NCBI RefSeq assembly: GCF_900182735.1 | Contig: NZ_FXTU01000001.1 | Location: 62,001-126,000, forward strand | Direction: 5' to 3' | Source of the DNA: Laceyella tengchongensis | GTDB lineage: Bacteria; Bacillota; Bacilli; Thermoactinomycetales; Thermoactinomycetaceae | DNA: 64,000 nt | Shown here: positions 50,425 through 59,400 of the stretch, in pieces | How positions within the stretch are numbered: position 1 is the first letter of the stretch | Layout of the letters: each line of letters begins with the position of its first letter | The notes under the pieces: generated by a model | The model's input: only the letters and a program-made list of their open reading frames with translations | Database searches by the model: none | Told to the model about the DNA's origin: nothing | Program-made: the position numbers and the translations under genes

Positions 50425-52446
50425 TTAATAAGTCGCTTTTAGCGCGTATGGCTTGGTTGTGCTCATAGCGCCGTTGTATCCGACCACTTTCACATAATAA
50501 GTGGCGCCGCCTTGGATGGTGCCCGCAATTGATTCCGAAGAGGTGCCGGCGTATTCCGATCTAGCCAACAAAGTGCCAGCCGAGTTGTACAGATACAGAT
50601 CGTAGTCTGCTGGCAGATTGGTCAAGCTGAGCGAAAGGTAGGTTGATGTGCTGGGCGTAAATTTGAACCAGTCCTCATCGGTCGCGCTGCTGATCAGACC
50701 ATTGTAGGTAGTACCGGAGCTCATGGCTTTGGCTGCGGACATGCTGTCGTTTGGCTCGTAAGCATCGCCGCTTCCGCCGTTGTTTCCGCTGGAACCTACG
50801 CCCACGCTAGCCCAAGCATTGGCTACGGCAGTCGCTTCCAGCGAGTTGGCGCCAAATAGATCGGTTGCCGCTTGGATGGTGGCGTTGCGCGCATCTACGA
50901 ATTGGGAGTAGGACGTCAGGTATTGCGTCAGCGCACGGTACCAAATCTTGCCGGCGTTGTCTTTGGTTATGCCGGGAGTGGTGACGAAGTTGTAGAATGC
51001 TTTGTTCGGAATACCGGAGTTGATGTGAACGCCGCCCCAGTCTCCTTCTCTGGTGTTGGGCAGGTTACGATATTCATTCATGTGATCTGGTTGGTCATAC
51101 TCGTTCGGGTTGGACATCGAACGCAATGCGTCGCCAGCGATGCCAGGTGTGGTGACGTCTTCACCGAGCAGCCATTTCGGGTCGTTTTTATTTTCCACCA
51201 AGTTGCCGAGCACATCAGAGAAGGACTCATTCAATGCACCGGGTTGGTATTCGTAAACAAGGCCAGCTGTACGCTCGGTGACAGCGTGGGTGATCTCATG
51301 GGCCACCACGTCCAGTGCACCAGACAGAGAGGTGAATTGTCTGCCGTCGCCATCTCCGTAGACCATTTGCGTTCCGTTCCAGAAGGCGTTATTGTAATTT
51401 CTGCTGTAGTGTACGGTGGACTTCATCGTGGCTCCTCTGTTGTCAAAGGAGTTGCGGCCCAGCTTGTTGTAGTAGTAGTCGTAGGTTTTGCCAGCATAGT
51501 AGTGGGCGTCCACAGCTGCGCGGTCAGTCCACACGTTGTCGGCGTCAGTTAATAGCGTGCCTGGCAAGGCTGTGCCATAGTTGGCAGTGTAGGTTTCAAT
51601 TTTGCCACCAGTGGAATACATCGGTTTGGTGATGTCACGCAGATAGTAGCCACTGCTGTAAGAATCGGTGTTCAGCGTCTTCGTGTCGCCAAGCACGCCC
51701 GTGCCTGTACCAGTGGCCGCTGCATGATTCACTTTATCGATTTTGTGTACGATGGCACCATTGTGTGCATCCACGAATAGATCGGCATAGACTGGCTGTT
51801 TGCCTTCCAGGGTGGACAGCGTAATTACATAAACCAAGCGGTAGTCGCCTTTTTCGGTTTCATATACATGCAATTTGCCTTTTTGGATGTCGAATTTGCT
51901 AACATTGGCCACGCCCTCGGACGCCTTCGCTTTGTTGAGTGCTTGCGCCAATGACAGCGTCGCTTTGGTGTTTAGCCCGGCGGTTTTCACCTCGGGATCA
52001 TAATAACCATTGATGGAAGTGGTAGTGCCGTTTTTGTCAGTATGGACGATCAGTTCGTTGCCAAATACCGGTACCCCTTGATACACTTGTTGGTATTTAT
52101 ACATCGTAAAGCCCAAGGAATCTTTCTCTTGTGAAATGAGGGATAGTTCGGAAGAGGCTGAATCCATGTTGAAGAGCGCTTTGTTTTCCTCCACGATCTT
52201 CTTCACATCAGCCGGGGTTTTGGCCTGTTTGTCCGAAAGCTTGCCTGTCACAAACGTGGGAACCCCTTTTTCCTTGTTCCATGTGACTTTTTCTTTCCCT
52301 TTGGATTGTTTTGATAATTTCTCCAACACGGCCATTTTCTTCGCCTTTGGCGGTTGTTCACTTGGTGCCGCGGACACATTCGCGGTGGTTAGAGTGAACA
52401 CCATGGTCGAAACCACTGCGAAAGCAGTAAATTTCTTAGCTCCCAT
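50425..52446 (-). CDS. Thermolysin-family (M4) neutral protease with PPC domain, copy 2
   Basis: A 673-aa secreted precursor: signal peptide, FTP/PepSY propeptide, M4 catalytic domain (HEITH, NESFSD, GGVHINSGIPN all intact) almost identical to copy 1, then a linker SSGNNGGSGDAYEPNDS and a bacterial pre-peptidase C-terminal (PPC) beta-sandwich (DEDWFKFTPSTSTYLSLSL, DYDLYLYNSAG, YYVKVVGYNG). PPC domains are often removed after export or aid binding to insoluble substrate. The signal and early propeptide differ more between the copies than the core does. AAAGGAG is 9 nt before ATG 52446. Confidence 0.96.
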   Translation of the reverse strand: MGAKKFTAFAVVSTMVFTLTTANVSAAPSEQPPKAKKMAVLEKLSKQSKGKEKVTWNKEKGVPTFVTGKLSDKQAKTPADVKKIVEENKALFNMDSASSELSLISQEKDSLGFTMYKYQQVYQGVPVFGNELIVHTDKNGTTTSINGYYDPEVKTAGLNTKATLSLAQALNKAKASEGVANVSKFDIQKGKLHVYETEKGDYRLVYVITLSTLEGKQPVYADLFVDAHNGAIVHKIDKVNHAAATGTGTGVLGDTKTLNTDSYSSGYYLRDITKPMYSTGGKIETYTANYGTALPGTLLTDADNVWTDRAAVDAHYYAGKTYDYYYNKLGRNSFDNRGATMKSTVHYSRNYNNAFWNGTQMVYGDGDGRQFTSLSGALDVVAHEITHAVTERTAGLVYEYQPGALNESFSDVLGNLVENKNDPKWLLGEDVTTPGIAGDALRSMSNPNEYDQPDHMNEYRNLPNTREGDWGGVHINSGIPNKAFYNFVTTPGITKDNAGKIWYRALTQYLTSYSQFVDARNATIQAATDLFGANSLEATAVANAWASVGVGSSGNNGGSGDAYEPNDSMSAAKAMSSGTTYNGLISSATDEDWFKFTPSTSTYLSLSLTNLPADYDLYLYNSAGTLLARSEYAGTSSESIAGTIQGGATYYVKVVGYNGAMSTTKPYALKATY

Positions 52447-52545
52447 CCCTTTCAACTCCTTTTGTGAAAGATTAGTAAATCTAATTATCTATCGAATTAT
52501 AATAATTAGATTTATAAAATGAATAATAGGACAATGTATGTATAG

Positions 52546-52591
52546 AAGTAAATAACAATACAAAATTTTAATAAATTAATTAACTCATAAG
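52546..52591 (-). repeat. Conserved upstream block, copy 2 protease
   Basis: Counterpart of 50177-50222, about 100 bp upstream of ATG 52446. The flanking leader toward the gene is also recognisably similar (aataatta, atttataaaa, gaataata). Confidence 0.65.
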
Positions 52592-52912
52592 ACTGATAAT
52601 GGGAATGTAAATGGGGTTTTAGTCCTGTGTGTGGCGAAGGGATGGAGGAGGAGAGACATTGACGGTATTTGCATGAATCATCAATGAGAATTGATGATCA
52701 TTAATAATCGATTAATGTAGATTTTGTATTAATAATATTTGGTTAAAGTAGTGGGGGGAGAAAGGATAAGTTTTTTTGCTTTGTTAATAAGAAAATTTCC
52801 TGTTCAATAATACGCGTTATGAGTTGGAATTTAGTTGGAAAACAAATAAAATAATAAATATTAATATATTAGAGTAATAGTAGATTTTGAATTTAGTAAG
52901 GAGAGATTCCCT
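52592..52912. other. AT-rich intergenic region
   Basis: No gene is supported. It separates the divergent protease and EEP-fold genes and is very AT-rich after 52680. An imperfect dyad ttgatgatcattaa at about 52692-52705 resembles metal-regulator boxes only loosely. AAGGAGAGATT before 52913 is the ribosome binding site of the next gene. Confidence 0.4.
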
Positions 52913-53704
52913 ATGAGAGTGGCAACATGGTATGTAGACCGGCGTAGATTAAACCATGGGCATTTGGATCTTATTCAGCAGGTGATTCCGGATATTCTAG
53001 CTGTCCAGGGATTGAAACAAGCAGGATTTGACAGAATTACTGAAAGTAAACGATTTGACCAAGGGCGTTTTTCATTTGACTTGACCAATGAAGAGTATGC
53101 GGCGAAAGAGCATGGCGTAGCAATATTTGTGAAGCATCCATATACCATAAAACATGTTTGCCTCATTTCGGATATGCCTCCTAATGCAAAAGCTATTGCG
53201 GCCGAGGTCATGAAAGATGACCGTGTTTTTGTGGTGGCATCGGTGGACATCCCAAATGGAAGCGAATATAAAGAGCAGAAGGCTTTAGCCCTATTTGCTT
53301 TAATGCGTTGGGTGAAAGAGAGAAAAGAGATGCCGACTTTGGGAGGCATCAAATACACCGGACCCGAAGTAGACCATCCAGACTTATCAAAGGTGCAGTT
53401 TTGGGGAGATGTGGATACAGAGGGAGGGAAAGCCCTCATCCACGGAGATGCCACCTTATTCAAAGACGCATACCGTGACTACTTGGATCAAAGATCTGAT
53501 CTTAAACAAGAAATTGTGAAGAAAAGTCCGCAAGGACCATTAGCGATGACATATAAATCACCAAAAAAGTCAAAGCCATACCGCTATGATTATATCTTTA
53601 AAAGCCCACACTTTGAGGTGGAGTACATGGAGCATCTATGGGAGAAATCGCAATCGTTGAGTACACATGCATTGGTGTATACTGATTTGAAATGGTTGAA
53701 ATGA
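52913..53704 (+). CDS. EEP-fold (endonuclease/exonuclease/phosphatase) protein with lost catalytic residues
   Basis: A 263-aa protein that follows the exonuclease III/DNase I-like family in layout. In place of the usual residues it has: ATWYVDRR (Tyr7 where Asn is expected), ILAVQGLKQ (Gly33 for the metal-binding Glu), HGDATLFKDAYRD (GDxN changed to GDAT, near residue 180) and SLSTHALVY near residue 250 (SDH changed to STH). KPYRYDYIFKSP keeps the Asp-Tyr of RxDYI. So the fold is kept while most of the active site is gone: probably a pseudoenzyme. AAGGAGAGATT precedes the ATG. Function unknown. Confidence 0.7.
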   Translation: MRVATWYVDRRRLNHGHLDLIQQVIPDILAVQGLKQAGFDRITESKRFDQGRFSFDLTNEEYAAKEHGVAIFVKHPYTIKHVCLISDMPPNAKAIAAEVMKDDRVFVVASVDIPNGSEYKEQKALALFALMRWVKERKEMPTLGGIKYTGPEVDHPDLSKVQFWGDVDTEGGKALIHGDATLFKDAYRDYLDQRSDLKQEIVKKSPQGPLAMTYKSPKKSKPYRYDYIFKSPHFEVEYMEHLWEKSQSLSTHALVYTDLKWLK

Positions 53705-53955
53705 CAAAGTAATCAACAGGATGCGTATGCGAAAAAATTCTGACATGAGTGAAAACTACGGGGAAAACGCTTTGGAGAACGATTGGAGCCCAGTTATACT
53801 TTCAGATTTATTTTGCTTATACATACATGGATTTGTTTATAGTTACTTATTCATGCCGGTAACTCAAATTATTTCATAATCTGCTTGAGTCAGTTACTTC
53901 CAAGTTGTTTTATGCTACACTCACTTCTCACTAGATTTATTAGTGACATGGAGGT

Positions 53956-54282
53956 TTGTTTGCAAGGCTTTGCGCATTGATTCCAACACACCTAGACGAG
54001 AGTAGCTGGCTGATGCGTGACAGTGGCACCATGCACAACAGCAAAGGCTTGGAATTCCGCGTGGTGTTCATCGCCGAGGCAAATGAAGATAATCTCCCTA
54101 ATGCTTGGGTGTTGCGGCAGAAACGGGAAGACCCCGACGAAGAAGCGGCGTACCTGAATGAACAGCGTTCTCTGCTGTACGTAGCTATGACCCGCGCCCG
54201 CGAGCAGGTGTACATCACTTCGTACGGACCGCTTACCTCTTTCCTGATGAGAGGGGAAAGCCAAGGGGATGGACGGAAGTAG
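53956..54282 (+). pseudogene. UvrD/Rep-type helicase, C-terminal fragment
   Basis: Only the last hundred residues of a superfamily 1A helicase remain: TMHNSKGLEFRVVFIAEAN (motif V/Va) and LNEQRSLLYVAMTRAREQVYI (motif VI with the arginine finger), then a short basic tail. A full UvrD-like protein is over 600 aa, so the ATPase half is gone. The frame is closed by a TGA at 53944 upstream, so it is not a frameshift of a longer local gene. It lies 37 bp before the DUF262 gene and may be the remains of a helicase partner in a former defence locus. Confidence 0.75.
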
Positions 54283-54319
54283 CACAGCTTGGATTGAATG
54301 GAAAGGGGATAGAACAACG

Positions 54320-56071
54320 ATGAGCACTATGCTGTACAAGAGAGTGGATTACAGTCTGTCCAAGCTCCTGCATGATATTGAGCATGGAGATATTGCTTTG
54401 CCTGATTTGCAACGGCCGTTTGTGTGGCCAGCGGCCAAAGTGAGAGATTTATTTGATTCCATGTACCGAGGCTTTCCCGTTGGCTACTTTTTGTTCTGGG
54501 CCAACGAGCATCTGACTGATACCAAACAGATTGGTGTAGAACAGAAACAAGCCAAGGTGCCGAGGTTGTTAATCGTGGATGGTCAGCAACGGCTCACCTC
54601 CCTGTATGCGGTGCTAAAAGGGCGCAGGGTGTTAAATAAGGATTTTAAGGAGACCTCCATAAAGATTTCTTTTCGCCCCATCGATGGCCAATTTGATGTG
54701 GCAGATGCGGCGATTGAGCGCGATCCTGAGTATATTTACGATATCTCAGAGCTTTGGAAACAAGGTGCATCCAGTTTTCGATTCATTCGCCAATTCATTG
54801 AGAATTTGTGTAACCACCGAGATGTTACCGATGAAGAAGTGAACGTGATCAGTGAAAATATCGATCGCCTGTACAAATTGCAAGAATATCAATTTACCGC
54901 GATGGAGATATCTTCCACCGTGGATGAGGAGCAGGTATCCGATATTTTCGTGCGTATCAACAGTCAAGGAAAGAAATTGAATCAGTCTGATTTCATTTTG
55001 ACCTTGTTATCTGTGTTTTGGGATCAAGGAAGGAAAGAATTGGAGGCTTTCGCTAGGGATTCGCGTCAAGCGGGTGGGGAGCGGGCGAGTGCGTTTAACC
55101 ACTTCATTCACCCTGATCCAGACCAAATGTTGCGCGTGGCAGTGGGTCTTGGATTTAAAAGGGCCCGTCTGAAAAACGTCTACTCCATTTTGCGCGGGAA
55201 GGACTTGGAAACAGGTGAGGTGTCTCCGGATAGGCGAGATCAGCAATTTGAAGTGTTGAAACATGCGCAAGCCAGCGCGCTCAACATGCAAAATTGGCAT
55301 GATTTCTTAAAAGCCTTGATTAAGGCTGGTTTCAGAAGTAAGGCGATGGTTAGTTCGAAGATCAATATTATTTATGCCTATATCATGTATTTAATTGGGA
55401 AAGAAGATTTTCGCGTAGACGCTTATCGGCTACGACAACTCATCGCCAAATGGTACTTTATGCTGGTGCTGACAGGCCGGTACACCAGTTCCCCGGAAAC
55501 GGTGATGGAAGCCGATTTGGCACGGTTGCGCGGGGTTAGGAATCAAGATGAGTTTGTGGGGACATTGGAAAAAATCATTAATGATTCATTGACCAATGAT
55601 TTTTGGGCTATCACCTTGGTTAATAAACTTGAATCTTCCACCTCGAGAAATCCGGCGTTGCACGCTTACTATGCAGCTTTAAATATTCTTGGCGCCAACG
55701 TGCTGTTTTCCAGCATGAAAGTGTCTGAGTTGCTCGATCCAATGCTCCATGCCAACCGGAATGCGATTGAGATTCATCATTTATTTCCTAAAAAATACTT
55801 GAAGTCCATTGGTATCAATGAAAGCAAGCTAATCAACCAAGTGGCTAATTTCGCATTAGTTGAATGGGGGGATAACGTCAGAATATCAGATGAGTCTCCC
55901 GAGGAATATTTCCCCAAATATGCTTCCAGATTTCCTTCCGCTGAATTGTCGGAGATGATGGAGATGCACGCCCTTCCTGACAATTGGACCAGCCTTGAGT
56001 ACTCACGCTTTTTGGAAGAACGGAGAAAGAAAATGGCCCACGTTATCAAACAGGGTTTTTTGCGGCTTTGA
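54320..56071 (+). CDS. DUF262 / HNH nuclease, GmrSD-like
   Basis: A 583-aa protein with the GmrS (DUF262) domain at the N-terminus: DIEHGDIALPDLQRPFVWP, SMYRGFPVGYFLFW and LIVDGQQRLTSL near residue 85 (ParB-like NTPase motif), and FVRINSQGKKLNQSDF. A C-terminal GmrD-like HNH region (IEIHHLFPKKYLKS near residue 483, QVANFALVEW) follows. GmrSD-type enzymes are NTP-dependent nucleases restricting phages with modified DNA; similar fused proteins act alone. AAAGGGGA precedes ATG 54320. Terminated by a strong hairpin. A defence role is inferred from the family. Confidence 0.86.
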   Translation: MSTMLYKRVDYSLSKLLHDIEHGDIALPDLQRPFVWPAAKVRDLFDSMYRGFPVGYFLFWANEHLTDTKQIGVEQKQAKVPRLLIVDGQQRLTSLYAVLKGRRVLNKDFKETSIKISFRPIDGQFDVADAAIERDPEYIYDISELWKQGASSFRFIRQFIENLCNHRDVTDEEVNVISENIDRLYKLQEYQFTAMEISSTVDEEQVSDIFVRINSQGKKLNQSDFILTLLSVFWDQGRKELEAFARDSRQAGGERASAFNHFIHPDPDQMLRVAVGLGFKRARLKNVYSILRGKDLETGEVSPDRRDQQFEVLKHAQASALNMQNWHDFLKALIKAGFRSKAMVSSKINIIYAYIMYLIGKEDFRVDAYRLRQLIAKWYFMLVLTGRYTSSPETVMEADLARLRGVRNQDEFVGTLEKIINDSLTNDFWAITLVNKLESSTSRNPALHAYYAALNILGANVLFSSMKVSELLDPMLHANRNAIEIHHLFPKKYLKSIGINESKLINQVANFALVEWGDNVRISDESPEEYFPKYASRFPSAELSEMMEMHALPDNWTSLEYSRFLEERRKKMAHVIKQGFLRL

Positions 56072-56089
56072 GTGGCTAGAAAAAGGAAC

Positions 56090-56127
56090 AATCCCCCCAA
56101 TGGAATAATCCTTGGGGGGATTTTTTT
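56090..56127. terminator. Bidirectional terminator
   Basis: An 11-bp stem aatccccccaa/ttggggggatt, T-run TTTTTTT on the plus strand and TTGTTCC on the minus strand. Confidence 0.85.
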
Positions 56128-56135
56128 GAAATCAT

Positions 56136-56684
56136 CTACTCACAAGCGACGCCATCCCCATCGCGGTCGAGTTTGCTGGCGTACCCAGGTTCTCCTTTAT
56201 AGAGCGGTGCTGCCCCTGCTGCGCGCGCTTCCTTGCAGTTTGCGTAATAGACGTTGCTAGACTCGTCGGTCTCATTGGGAGTGGGTTTGGATGGCTCAGT
56301 GGTCGTTTGGGATTTTTGGGATTCACTGCTTTTTTCTTCGTCATCTTTGGTAGCCTCGTCAGCGTTTTTCTTGCTTTGTTCTTCTTGTGCTTTTGCTTTT
56401 TCGTCAGCATCTTGCTCGTTATTTTGCTGATCAGTGCTTGGTTGTTTCGGTTGTTTATTGGTTTTGTCGGTTTCCACTTTGACTTTTTTGTCTATGTCAT
56501 CAGCAGGCTGAGATTGATTGGGCGCAAAGATAGAGAGAAGAATGATGCAGAGGATGAATAAGATAACATTCCATAAACGTTTTCCTAGATCGACTTGCTT
56601 GAATTTGATTTTTTTATGTAACGGTGTTGGGTAAATGATACCGACCAAGGCAAAAAGCATCAATATAAAGGAAATGACAAACAT
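56136..56684 (-). CDS. Membrane-anchored excalibur-domain protein
   Basis: A 182-aa protein with two N-terminal transmembrane segments (MFVISFILMLFALVGIIYP and LWNVILFILCIILLSIFA), a long low-complexity Lys/Glu/Gln/Asp-rich linker (residues 55-140), and a C-terminal excalibur calcium-binding domain: YYANCKEARAAGAAPLYKGEPGY and DRDGDGVACE with paired Cys. The domain is common in extracellular Bacillota proteins, often next to nucleases. GGAGGCAG is upstream of the ATG. No nuclease domain is present here; role unknown. Confidence 0.87.
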   Translation of the reverse strand: MFVISFILMLFALVGIIYPTPLHKKIKFKQVDLGKRLWNVILFILCIILLSIFAPNQSQPADDIDKKVKVETDKTNKQPKQPSTDQQNNEQDADEKAKAQEEQSKKNADEATKDDEEKSSESQKSQTTTEPSKPTPNETDESSNVYYANCKEARAAGAAPLYKGEPGYASKLDRDGDGVACE

Positions 56685-56916
56685 TTTACTGCCTCCTTTG
56701 CATTAAACTGGTTTCACCATTAAATGGTTTGCATAGTGAACAAAAAATGTTTTTTAGTTTGTTTTGTATTGAAATGCCATGTAATAGAGAGGTTACCACT
56801 AAAATAAAAATAATGCAATATTTTATATAATAAAATATTATTAACTATTATATAAAGTGCTTGACTTTAAGAATTAGATCATTAGTTACTGCGTAGAATG
56901 AGCCTATCTAGTAAAA

Positions 56917-57006
56917 CAAGTTAAAAATAAGCGGCGGAAAAACCTTTTCCCAAAGAGCGCCGATGCACAAGTGAAGCGAATGGGAAAACGGTTTTGAAGC
57001 CGCTGT
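56917..57006. repeat. Hairpin-forming repeat, copy A
   Basis: Outer arms agcggc/gccgct and inner arms aaaacc-ttttccc / gggaaaa-cggtttt flank a variable centre. It would fold into one long interrupted stem. About 85% identical by eye to copy B, 33 bp further on. Confidence 0.75.
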
Positions 57007-57039
57007 CCTATTTATTCACCATTCCTAAGTCTGGTAAAT

Positions 57040-57128
57040 CAAGTTTGAAAAATAAGCGGTGGAAAACCTTTTCCCGAAGAGCCTCGCCACGTGTGAAGCG
57101 AATGGGAAAACGGTTTTGGAGCCGCTGT
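57040..57128. repeat. Hairpin-forming repeat, copy B
   Basis: Same design as copy A: aagcggtggaaaaccttttccc and gaatgggaaaacggttttg arms ending gccgctgt. Differences from copy A concentrate in the central loop (agcgccgatgcacaa versus agcctcgccacg), while the arms are kept, as expected for a structured element. Confidence 0.75.
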
Positions 57129-57212
57129 ACAACACCGTGTCGTTTTTGTTATATAAATCATAATTATTTCTTGATAAAATAATATTAAAAATACATAAAA
57201 GGAGAGGGCATC

Positions 57213-57593
57213 ATGAGCAGATGGGATCAATGGGAGATGGAGGCCAAGATTAGGGAAGTATTGCAAGCGGTGGAGAATGATCGCGGAGAATCGCATCATT
57301 TCGGCCGGCCGCTGTTTACGGCATATCAGATCGCGATCGCGATAGGCAAGCGATATCCAGGCTTTTTAGAGGAGACAGGCATGGAGATCGGCGGGGAAGG
57401 TTCGGAAAGCTCCTTGGCTCGCTATATCGCGCAACAGTTGTCCATGAAGATCAAAGAAGGCGCGATTGAAGATATGGAAGGATTCTTGCTGGCGGCCGAC
57501 CATGTGAAGGAGATCGATTTCATCGACCCGAGTCGCGCCGAGTTTGAAGCCAATGTGACGAATGACATCTCCTTGTTCCGAATAAAAGAGTAG
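57213..57593 (+). CDS. Hypothetical soluble protein
   Basis: A 126-aa protein beginning MSRWDQWEMEAKIREVL, with FGRPLFTAYQIAIAIGKRYP (a helix-turn-helix-like segment), then GGEGSESSLARYIAQQLSMK. The AYQIAIAIGKRYP and SLARYIAQQLS helices could be part of a small winged-helix-like or helical bundle fold. I do not recognise the family. AAAAGGAGAGGG precedes the ATG, and a terminator follows at once, so it is monocistronic. Confidence 0.75.
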   Translation: MSRWDQWEMEAKIREVLQAVENDRGESHHFGRPLFTAYQIAIAIGKRYPGFLEETGMEIGGEGSESSLARYIAQQLSMKIKEGAIEDMEGFLLAADHVKEIDFIDPSRAEFEANVTNDISLFRIKE

Positions 57594-57599
57594 CGCAAA

Positions 57600-57633
57600 A
57601 AGTGAAGTCCCCCTTGGTTCAGGGGGACTTTTG
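57600..57633. terminator. Bidirectional terminator
   Basis: A 10-bp stem aagtccccct/agggggactt; T-runs on both strands between convergent genes. Confidence 0.8.
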
Positions 57634-57639
57634 CTCGTC

Positions 57640-59400
57640 TTATGAGCGGAAATACTCTTTCCAGCGCTCGTCGACCAGTTGCTTAATCGCCGGATCCACT
57701 TCCAACTCATCAGGATAGCCCGGCTTCATCCGCGCATCGACGATGATCGGGAATTGATAACGGGCGTGGTGGCGAGACCATTCCGCTTGCGCGTAGATGT
57801 CATGTGCTGGGTCAAAGCGGGTGAAGATGGTCCACAGGAATGCAGATTGGCCGGAGGCGGCGGAGATGTCATCGACCAGGAAGATCATGGGCCATGATTT
57901 CAACTCTTCGCGATGATGCGCCAATAAGCGCTCTGCCAAGTCGGGCGTGTCAACAAACGAATCGGTTTCTAGCACCAGCGCCCCGCGGCAGTAGACGGCG
58001 GCTTGCTTCACACCGTGCATATCGGGACCGTGGAATTCGCCAGGTAGGCTGCGTTTGGCTTTGCCCGTGCCGATCATCACGGCTTTGCTACCATGATTGA
58101 GGCGGCGTCCCGTATAATCCAGCGTGTCCATAGAGGTGTTGCTGAAGATAAATAGGTCGCACGCCGGATCAAACCGCTCCAGTATCGTTTCCATGAGCTC
58201 GGGGAAATTCTCCAATGAGACAGGGCGATCCGTCAGCATGAGGAATTTGGTTAAGGTCAACTGACCTTCGCCCAAGATGCGGAAGGCGTTTGCCAACGCT
58301 TCCCGGCTGTAGCTCTCTCTGACGACGGCCGCGGCCAGGGAGTGGAACCCGGTTTCGGCGTATGTCCACAATGCTTTCACCCCAGGCATCACCATCGGGA
58401 ATGCTGGTGATAGGAGACGCTGCAAAAATTCCCCCATATAATAATCTTCTTGGCGCGGTTTGCCGACCACGGTCGCCGGATAAATCGCGTCTTTGCGGTG
58501 ATGGACGCTGTCGACGTTGAAGACGGGGAAGTCATGGGCCAGTGAATAATAGCCGTAATGGTCGCCAAACGGCCCTTCTAAGCGGCGCACATGAGGCGGC
58601 ACATGCCCCGACAGGACAAACTCCGCTTCTGCGATATACGGATAACCGCCATCGGTGGGACGGACAACGGGCAACTTCTCGCCGATAATTAGAGAAGCCA
58701 GCAAGAGCTCCGGCAGAAATTCGGGAGCTGGCGCGATGGCTGACGCGATGAGTGCAGGTGGGCCGCCGAGATGGACGCGTACCGGGAGCGCTTGGTTCTT
58801 CTCTTCCGCGGCGAAATGGTGGAACCCGCCCCCTTTGTGGATTTGCCAGTGCATGCCAGTCGTGTTCGCGTCAAAGATTTGCATGCGGTACATGCCTAAG
58901 TTGTGCTGGCCGGTTTCTGGATGTTCCGTATAGACCAAAGGCAGGGTGACAAATGGCCCACCGTCTTCTTGCCACGAAGTGATCACCGGGAGCTGGGTTA
59001 AGTCCGGCTGCGGCTGTTGCGCTTCCAACACGGGTGCTTGCGAGGCGGGAACGGATTTTAAGCCGACCTTGAGCAACTCCAAGAGTAGCTGCCGTTCTCC
59101 CCAGATTGCTTTCGGTGTGGGTGGCATCAGCTTATGCACCATGTCCACTGCTTGTCGCATCAGTGTTTCCGGCCGCGGCCCAAAGGCGAGGTCGACCCGC
59201 CGGGAGGTGCCGAACAGATTGGTGACCACAGGGAAGGCGCTTCCTTTTACATTGGTGAAAAGAAGCGCCGGGCCTTCCTCGGAGATGACACGCCGGTGAA
59301 TCTCCGCCAATTCTAGATGGGGATCAACCGGAACGTCTATTTCTACGATATCGTTTTCATTGCGCAATTGCTCTATGAACGTGCGTAAATTCTTGTGCAC
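57640..59400 (-). CDS. UbiD-family (prenylated-FMN) decarboxylase
   Basis: A 586-aa decarboxylase of the UbiD family. It shows the N-terminal MHKNLRTFIEQLRNENDIVEI and DPHLELAEIHRRV, PALLFTNVKG, NLGMYRMQIFDANTTGMHWQ, EAEFVLSGHVPPHVRRLEGPFGDHYGYYS, here given by its VRRLEGPFGDH core with the prFMN/metal-site residues, and KALWTYAETGFHSLAAAVV. In many Bacillota and actinobacteria this type acts in the futalosine menaquinone pathway, but the substrate is not readable from sequence and no mqn gene is near. The GTG start has AGGAGAG upstream. Confidence 0.88.
   Translation of the reverse strand: MHKNLRTFIEQLRNENDIVEIDVPVDPHLELAEIHRRVISEEGPALLFTNVKGSAFPVVTNLFGTSRRVDLAFGPRPETLMRQAVDMVHKLMPPTPKAIWGERQLLLELLKVGLKSVPASQAPVLEAQQPQPDLTQLPVITSWQEDGGPFVTLPLVYTEHPETGQHNLGMYRMQIFDANTTGMHWQIHKGGGFHHFAAEEKNQALPVRVHLGGPPALIASAIAPAPEFLPELLLASLIIGEKLPVVRPTDGGYPYIAEAEFVLSGHVPPHVRRLEGPFGDHYGYYSLAHDFPVFNVDSVHHRKDAIYPATVVGKPRQEDYYMGEFLQRLLSPAFPMVMPGVKALWTYAETGFHSLAAAVVRESYSREALANAFRILGEGQLTLTKFLMLTDRPVSLENFPELMETILERFDPACDLFIFSNTSMDTLDYTGRRLNHGSKAVMIGTGKAKRSLPGEFHGPDMHGVKQAAVYCRGALVLETDSFVDTPDLAERLLAHHREELKSWPMIFLVDDISAASGQSAFLWTIFTRFDPAHDIYAQAEWSRHHARYQFPIIVDARMKPGYPDELEVDPAIKQLVDERWKEYFRS

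Larger units (their letters stand above)
56685..57212. other. Long AT-rich intergenic region with two hairpin elements
   Basis: The first 230 bp are AT-rich without a gene. The second half is made of two copies of a ~90-bp hairpin-forming repeat (listed separately) and the promoter/ribosome binding site (AAAAGGAGAGG) of the gene at 57213. Confidence 0.55.

Noticed and set aside
48500..51552. Two 226-aa plus-strand frames (48500-49180 and 50872-51552)
   Set aside because: They are antisense shadows of the near-identical protease genes; their similarity to each other simply mirrors the duplication.
52685..52710. Fur-like box upstream of the EEP gene
   Set aside because: The dyad ttgatgatcattaa is too short and AT-rich regions produce such matches easily.
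53721..53879. A 52-aa plus-strand frame before the helicase fragment
   Set aside because: No ribosome binding site, no recognisable motif; composition does not stand out from the surrounding AT-rich spacer.
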